Of a stretch of DNA of 9,851 bases, positions 5,868-9,851 are shown one piece after another. The notes beneath the pieces are model-generated. The model had not been told where the DNA came from. It searched no databases and saw only the letters and a list, made by a program, of their open reading frames with translations. The stretch comes from Candidatus Methanophagaceae archaeon. GTDB taxonomy: Archaea; Halobacteriota; Syntropharchaeia; Alkanophagales; Methanospirareceae. The first letter of the stretch is position 1. The number at the start of each line of letters is the position of its first letter. The stretch covers positions 1 through 9,851 of the forward strand of contig QENJ01000084.1 in NCBI GenBank assembly GCA_013374505.1. Reading direction: 5' to 3'. The position numbers and the translations under genes were made by a program.

Positions 5868-7299
5868 CGTATGACACCCTCCTCGCAAAAACCTTGTCAA
5901 ACGTATCTTTCTCTATATCCTCTAAGAATATTGCCCTACCCACTTCACCACGGAGCCTCCTTACTTCTCGTAACCCCATAGCGCCTAAGATTTCAATAAG
6001 CTGGTTCCTCCATGCACCGATAAGATTTATTATGCGCTGTGCACCCCATTCAGGATTTACATCTTTTAGCTCTACGGGACACGCTAAATCCTCTTGGCAG
6101 TCTTTACAATATCTGCATTCAAGAGCGAAAAGAAGCGGCAGGTCAATAGCAGTCAAATCTGCACCACAGATTATTGCTTTAGCCACATGCTCTGCCATTG
6201 CAATACCGCCACTTACAATGAGCGTAACATCATCTCGAATCTTAAGGTCTACCAGATGCCCGTGAACTTTCTGAGTCATATCCTTTATCAACAATCTTTT
6301 TTTGCGAGTTTGATTAACCGCCTTTCCATTACGGTCCACATAAAGATGAATGACTTCTATGCCGGCATAAGTCAATTCCTCTACTATTCCCTCTACATTA
6401 TCACCAAAAGGAACTCTTACAGAGATAATAGACCCCGGATTTAGTGTCTTTACCTCGTTTACCACACTCAGAACGTCTTCTTCATATTCCAATTCCACCA
6501 TCTTACATGCCTTAATCCAATCTGCGTCAAAGCTGTGAGATGTAAGATCTGAGATATGAGGTATGATGTGTGAGCTTTGACCCCTATGCCCTTCACTCTT
6601 AAACCCGTCACCAGCGTTTACAATCATAAAAGTGCCCAGATCTGAAGCAGCCTTTGCCATTGCTCCATATACGTTCTCATCAAACTTTAGGAAAGTTGGA
6701 TCAAAATGCTTCGCGGCCCCAAAAGGGAGTGTATCAAAGATTATCGGTAATGGTACGTTTAATGTAGGTGGAATATGCGATACTATTTCCCCATGGCTAT
6801 CAAATTTGATTGCAGGTAACTTTCTCCCGATTTCCACCACGGTACTGATGTACTCTCTACCATGAATACCATCTCTCGTAGGTCTTACGATCTCAGACAT
6901 ATCTGTCCACATCGAATCGAACCCTTCACCGGAGAAAGGACCACGATATCCCGCACCTGAGACGGGAATCTTACCGGTCTCTGCTTGATACCAATTCGTA
7001 TTGATTATCTCAGGAGTCCAGTAAGAATCGCCGAGACGCGAATAATCTGTTCCCTCACGGATAGTCAACGTCGCTCTCGGGCATTCCTGGATACAGGAGA
7101 AGCAACCTTTGCAGCGATACTCAACAGGCTCTGCCATAGATCGCAGGTCCTCTTCCTGTCTTTTGTGGACTTCGTAGATACAGACTATTGCACACCTTCC
7201 GCAATTTATGCAATCCGCACCCCGTTCTATCTCAAACTTACCAATTGGTGTATGCCGAGGTGGTGTCGGTATCACTTCGATACTATATTTTCTGGGCAT
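5854..7299 (-). CDS. Degenerate ferredoxin-GltB paralogue, probable non-catalytic partner subunit
   Basis: A 481-residue protein with the same layout as the following GltB: a two-cluster ferredoxin (Cys30, 33, 36, 40 and Cys63, 66, 69, 73), linker WYQAETGKIPVSGAGYRGPF, a GltB-like barrel, cysteines 395, 398, 401 and 407 spaced exactly as in its partner, and the ending NPEWGAQRIINLIGAW. The catalytic loops have gone: the AQGAKPG segment is absent, DGSYGGTGAAP is replaced near 321-330 by unrelated VDRNGKAVNQ, and the GGGMSFGS strand reads IIFDTLPFGA. One phosphate-binding loop, VSGGIAMAEH (362-371), remains. All iron-sulfur ligands are kept while FMN and substrate loops are lost, so it more likely passes electrons or shapes a heteromer than catalyses the reaction. 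GGAGGT four bases before ATG 7299, in the end of the FAD oxidase gene, sets the start; only one base separates the two genes. Confidence 0.8.
   Translation of the reverse strand: MPRKYSIEVIPTPPRHTPIGKFEIERGADCINCGRCAIVCIYEVHKRQEEDLRSMAEPVEYRCKGCFSCIQECPRATLTIREGTDYSRLGDSYWTPEIINTNWYQAETGKIPVSGAGYRGPFSGEGFDSMWTDMSEIVRPTRDGIHGREYISTVVEIGRKLPAIKFDSHGEIVSHIPPTLNVPLPIIFDTLPFGAAKHFDPTFLKFDENVYGAMAKAASDLGTFMIVNAGDGFKSEGHRGQSSHIIPHISDLTSHSFDADWIKACKMVELEYEEDVLSVVNEVKTLNPGSIISVRVPFGDNVEGIVEELTYAGIEVIHLYVDRNGKAVNQTRKKRLLIKDMTQKVHGHLVDLKIRDDVTLIVSGGIAMAEHVAKAIICGADLTAIDLPLLFALECRYCKDCQEDLACPVELKDVNPEWGAQRIINLIGAWRNQLIEILGAMGLREVRRLRGEVGRAIFLEDIEKDTFDKVFARRVSYDAND
5875..5882 (-). promoter_or_regulatory. 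Ribosome site of the ferredoxin-GltB gene
   Basis: GGAGGGTG on the minus strand lies seven bases before ATG 5867, inside the end of the upstream paralogue. An in-frame ATG at 5900 would place this site inside the coding sequence, so 5867 is preferred. Confidence 0.75.
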
Positions 7300-7300
7300 G

Positions 7301-9193
7301 TTAACCTCCGTAAAAGCTCAAAATGTCCGTGTTAACGATTTCTTTGGTAAAGCTTTCTTTTTGAAAGAAAGGTTTATATACAAACCTCCAGTAATCTTCA
7401 CTTGATTCCAGCGTGGACACGAATTCTGTAATCGCTTCTTCCGGCGTACCAAATTGAGATTCAAGCAGCTTCTCCAGTTCGGTCCATGCTGTGACGAGGT
7501 CTAAATCATTCTGACAGACATCTCTACACATCTCGCAATGTGTGCATAAAAAGATCTTGTCAGAATCGGTCTTCGATATTACGTCTCCCGCGAGCAGTTT
7601 TTTTGCGAGATACAGCTTGTTCTTGGGTAGCACTGATTCCTCGTTGGTAACAAGGTATGCAGGGCAGACAGCAGCACAGCTTCCGCATTTGATACATGAA
7701 TATACTATCTTCTCAAGTACCGATTCCTCTTTAAGACCGCCCTTGGACGATGCGAGTTTACCAAGAATCGGTGTAACCGTAGCTGAAATACGTATTAGCG
7801 GTCTGAAGATGCGCGTTTTAAACAATATACCGGGTATATTCGACATTTTCGTCTTCACCGCGAAGAATTTGTTCGGGTTGAGAATGTTATTCGGGTCAAC
7901 CTCTTTCTTATACGCCCGATAGAGTTCAAGCGTCTTCGTATCATATTTATCATTTATAAAGGGCGTATTCCAGATGCCGATACCGTATGGAACACCGCCA
8001 AACTTTAGCCCGAGTCTCGTAAGCACCGGGATAAGTGCCATGTGGGTAAGGTATGTCTTTGGCACTCTTACGTCAGACATGTACGACAACATCAGTAGTG
8101 CACGGTCTTTTCCCACAATATGCGATTCTACTTCTACATCCAAACCACATCGTTTTAAAAATATTTTCGCCTCTTTGAGATACGAAACTGCATTTGCTAT
8201 GGGGATAACCATTTCACACGCCAACGGGGTTGGCTTATCGCTTCTCTTCTTCATGGGGAATAGCCGTTCGTGCCAGAGGTAATTTGAGAGATAATCGTCT
8301 GCAAGAATACCTCGGCCTTCTGCGAAGTCACGAAATTTCGTAGCCTCTTCCTCTTCTTCAAACTCCACTAATACCGCATCTTTAAGCCTGAACAAATGCT
8401 CACCCCAAAAAGTGTTTGCCTCTTCAAGATGTGAAGCATCCATATATTTTATGTGGTTGGGTTTGAGTTCCGCGTTTATCAGCCCCGTTATGAACACAAA
8501 AGCGTCTTCGGCACTTTCCAGGTAGATCAGATGCGGTAGTGATTTTTCCGGCTTCTTCCTCAGTTTCAAGACAGCACTCAGAACTATACCAAACTGCCCT
8601 TCTGTACCGAAGAATCGTGCGAACTCCTTTTCCTTTGAATTGATGGATTTCACTTCGCCCGAAGGAAACATCACTTCGATTGATTCTATCTGATCTTTAA
8701 GATGCCCGAACCGGTAGCTACCGATGCCGTAGCCACCCGTAGCAATCCAGCCACCAACAGAGGAAAAGAAGCTTGAGGGGTACGCTCTGAGTGCTAGAGT
8801 CTCAGGGCACAAAAAATCCTCGATGGCCGACCACCGGACACCGGTTTGAACTTTTATTGTCTCCTTTTCCCTATTCAGCTCAACAATCTTATTTAAGGAT
8901 GACAAGTCAAGAACGATGCCTTTTACCGTAGGAACCACGCCACCAAGCCCAGAAGAAGCAGACCCCCGCGGGAATAAAGCTACTTCCTCAGCGTTTGCGA
9001 ATCGAACGATTTTCTTGAGTGCTGCAACGCTTTTAGGCATGATTACAAGTTCTGGTGTGGTGTCAAAAAGTTGCTTTGCGAATGGTACTTCACCAATGTC
9101 CATGCTGTATAGCTCACGCTCGAAATCACCGTCTATCACTCTTGCTTCATCCCCAACTAGTTCTTCTATCCTTGTTTTTACTGTTTCGGCCAT
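7301..9193 (-). CDS. FAD-linked oxidase fused to a two-cluster ferredoxin domain (GlcD/lactate dehydrogenase type)
   Basis: A 630-residue flavoprotein of the PCMH type, which oxidises 2-hydroxy acids or exchanges electrons between FAD and iron-sulfur centres. The FAD domain spans about 45-215: PRGSASSGLGG (75-85), SSVGGWIATGGYG (144-156) and GTEGQFGIVLSAVLKL (196-211). The FAD-oxidase C-terminal domain follows and ends VDPNNILNPNKFF (432-444). A linker leads to two 4Fe-4S motifs, Cys500/503/506/510 and Cys550/553/556/560, as in the N-terminal part of GlcF and HdrD. The Cys-Cys-Gly domains that normally follow in GlcF are missing; only about 70 residues remain. GGGGTGA four bases before ATG 9193 fixes the start. 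Lying between glnA and two GltB-like genes, it probably supplies or removes electrons for GltB in place of GltD (inference); a separate 2-hydroxy-acid dehydrogenase role, on 2-hydroxyglutarate for instance, is possible. Confidence 0.85.
   Translation of the reverse strand: MAETVKTRIEELVGDEARVIDGDFERELYSMDIGEVPFAKQLFDTTPELVIMPKSVAALKKIVRFANAEEVALFPRGSASSGLGGVVPTVKGIVLDLSSLNKIVELNREKETIKVQTGVRWSAIEDFLCPETLALRAYPSSFFSSVGGWIATGGYGIGSYRFGHLKDQIESIEVMFPSGEVKSINSKEKEFARFFGTEGQFGIVLSAVLKLRKKPEKSLPHLIYLESAEDAFVFITGLINAELKPNHIKYMDASHLEEANTFWGEHLFRLKDAVLVEFEEEEEATKFRDFAEGRGILADDYLSNYLWHERLFPMKKRSDKPTPLACEMVIPIANAVSYLKEAKIFLKRCGLDVEVESHIVGKDRALLMLSYMSDVRVPKTYLTHMALIPVLTRLGLKFGGVPYGIGIWNTPFINDKYDTKTLELYRAYKKEVDPNNILNPNKFFAVKTKMSNIPGILFKTRIFRPLIRISATVTPILGKLASSKGGLKEESVLEKIVYSCIKCGSCAAVCPAYLVTNEESVLPKNKLYLAKKLLAGDVISKTDSDKIFLCTHCEMCRDVCQNDLDLVTAWTELEKLLESQFGTPEEAITEFVSTLESSEDYWRFVYKPFFQKESFTKEIVNTDILSFYGG
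7304..7309 (-). promoter_or_regulatory. Ribosome site of the degenerate GltB paralogue
   Basis: A perfect GGAGGT on the minus strand ends four bases before ATG 7299 and lies within the last codons of the FAD oxidase gene (encoding Gly-Gly), so translation of the two genes is probably coupled. Confidence 0.8.
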
Positions 9194-9197
9194 GTGC

Positions 9198-9205
9198 TCA
9201 CCCCT
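9198..9205 (-). promoter_or_regulatory. Ribosome site of the FAD oxidase gene
   Basis: AGGGGTGA on the minus strand is four bases before ATG 9193. It decides against the in-frame ATG at 9247, which would overlap glnA and add 18 residues unlike the family. Confidence 0.75.
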
Positions 9206-9236
9206 AAGATTTAAAAAAATGTTTCTTTGATCCGAC

Positions 9237-9851
9237 TCACAGCACACCTAAATACGCCTTCAACTCCCATTCCGTGACGCTCACACGATAATTGTCCCAC
9301 TCTACCTTCTTTGATGTGATGAAGTTGTTGAAGACATGGTCACCCAAAGCTTCTCGCACCAGTTCGCTCTCCTCTGTAAGTCCAATTGCCTCGATTAAAC
9401 TACCGGGCAGCGATGTTATTCCTTCCTTTACCTTTTCCTCTGCATTCAGCAGGTAAACGTCCTTCTCCGTTGGTGGTCTCAATTCATACTTGTTCTTTAT
9501 TCCTGCTAAGCCGGCCGCAAGCATCACTGAAAAAGTTAAGTACGGGTTGCATGCCGGATCGGCACTGCGGAATTCCACTCGTGTCGCGTTCTCTTTACCA
9601 GGCTTATACATCGGCACCCTTACTAGCGTAGAGCGGTTGCGGCGTGCCCAGGAGATGTAAACGGGTGCTTCATATCCGGGTACCAGGCGCTTATATGAGT
9701 TTACCCATTGATTGGCAACCGAAGTTATCTCGGGTGCGTGTCTTAGCAATCCCGCGATATAACCCTTACCCGCCCCTGATAGGTGGTATTCGTCATTCGG
9801 GTCGAAGAACGTATTTCTATCCCCTTTGAACAAGGATTGATGCACATGCAT
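9237..9851 (-). CDS. glnA: Glutamine synthetase type I, C-terminal part (N-terminus outside window)
   Basis: Makes glutamine from glutamate, ammonia and ATP as a cytoplasmic dodecamer. The visible 204 residues begin inside the catalytic domain at MHVHQSL, whose two histidines match the metal and ATP ligands after SG-x-G. Next come NSYKRLVPGYEAP (51-63, the flap with its conserved Glu61), ARRNRSTLVRVP (69-80, phosphate- and glutamate-binding arginines), and RVEFRSADPACNPYL (91-105, metal ligand Glu93). The region equivalent to the bacterial adenylylation loop reads EKDVYLLNAEEK: a tyrosine is there but the NLYDLPPEE context is not, so control by adenylylation is unlikely. The ending EWDNYRVSVTEWELKAYL is typical of archaeal type I enzymes. 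The ATG at the window edge is internal, not the start. It is the first visible gene of the operon, 43 bases before the FAD oxidase. Confidence 0.95.
   Translation of the reverse strand: MHVHQSLFKGDRNTFFDPNDEYHLSGAGKGYIAGLLRHAPEITSVANQWVNSYKRLVPGYEAPVYISWARRNRSTLVRVPMYKPGKENATRVEFRSADPACNPYLTFSVMLAAGLAGIKNKYELRPPTEKDVYLLNAEEKVKEGITSLPGSLIEAIGLTEESELVREALGDHVFNNFITSKKVEWDNYRVSVTEWELKAYLGVL

Noticed and set aside
5861..6444. Plus-strand frames of 134 and 116 codons
   Set aside because: They are antisense to the degenerate GltB gene, whose cysteine motifs and ribosome site are clear; no motif or ribosome site supports the opposite strand.

Overview
The window looks archaeal, most likely from an AT-leaning euryarchaeote of the methanogen / ANME / alkane-oxidiser kind. 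The reasons are strong GGAGGT/GGTGA ribosome sites with tight start-stop overlaps, a stand-alone GltB with an N-terminal ferredoxin instead of the large bacterial glutamate synthase, a minimal nucleotidyltransferase beside a HEPN remnant, and a TTTTTAAAATA box preceded by purines. The taxonomic call is an inference; there is no rRNA or marker gene.

Left half (1-4373) is an accessory block. At the left edge, on the minus strand, lies most of an IS701-type DDE transposase (330 codons, open to the window edge). After a non-coding gap, a plus-strand cluster begins: a possible 30-codon ORF, a caspase-fold (peptidase C14) protein with an intact His/Cys dyad, and a TPR-repeat protein whose ATG overlaps the caspase stop (ATGA). 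Three TPR units are nearly identical in DNA sequence, which indicates recent tandem duplication or homogenisation. Next comes the decapitated start of a HEPN gene (27 codons), overlapping an intact MNT-type nucleotidyltransferase: a toxin-antitoxin-like pair that has lost its toxin half. An A/T hairpin that can terminate in both directions separates this block from the right half.

Right half (4374-9851) is one tight minus-strand operon for nitrogen metabolism, read from right to left: glutamine synthetase glnA (C-terminal 204 residues, cut by the window), an FAD-linked oxidase fused to a two-cluster ferredoxin domain, a degenerate GltB-like protein, and a canonical ferredoxin-GltB protein. 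Junctions are 43 nt, 1 nt and a 14-nt overlap. The inferred picture is a glutamine synthetase / glutamate-synthase-like pathway in which an FAD/Fe-S protein and a catalytically decayed GltB paralogue handle electrons for the active GltB subunit. No glutaminase (class II amidotransferase) domain and no NADPH-type GltD is visible, so the actual substrate and electron donor are open.

The two points most worth following are the caspase-TPR pair, which may form a proteolytic defence or cell-death module, and the unusual GlnA / FAD-FeS / GltB-GltB operon.
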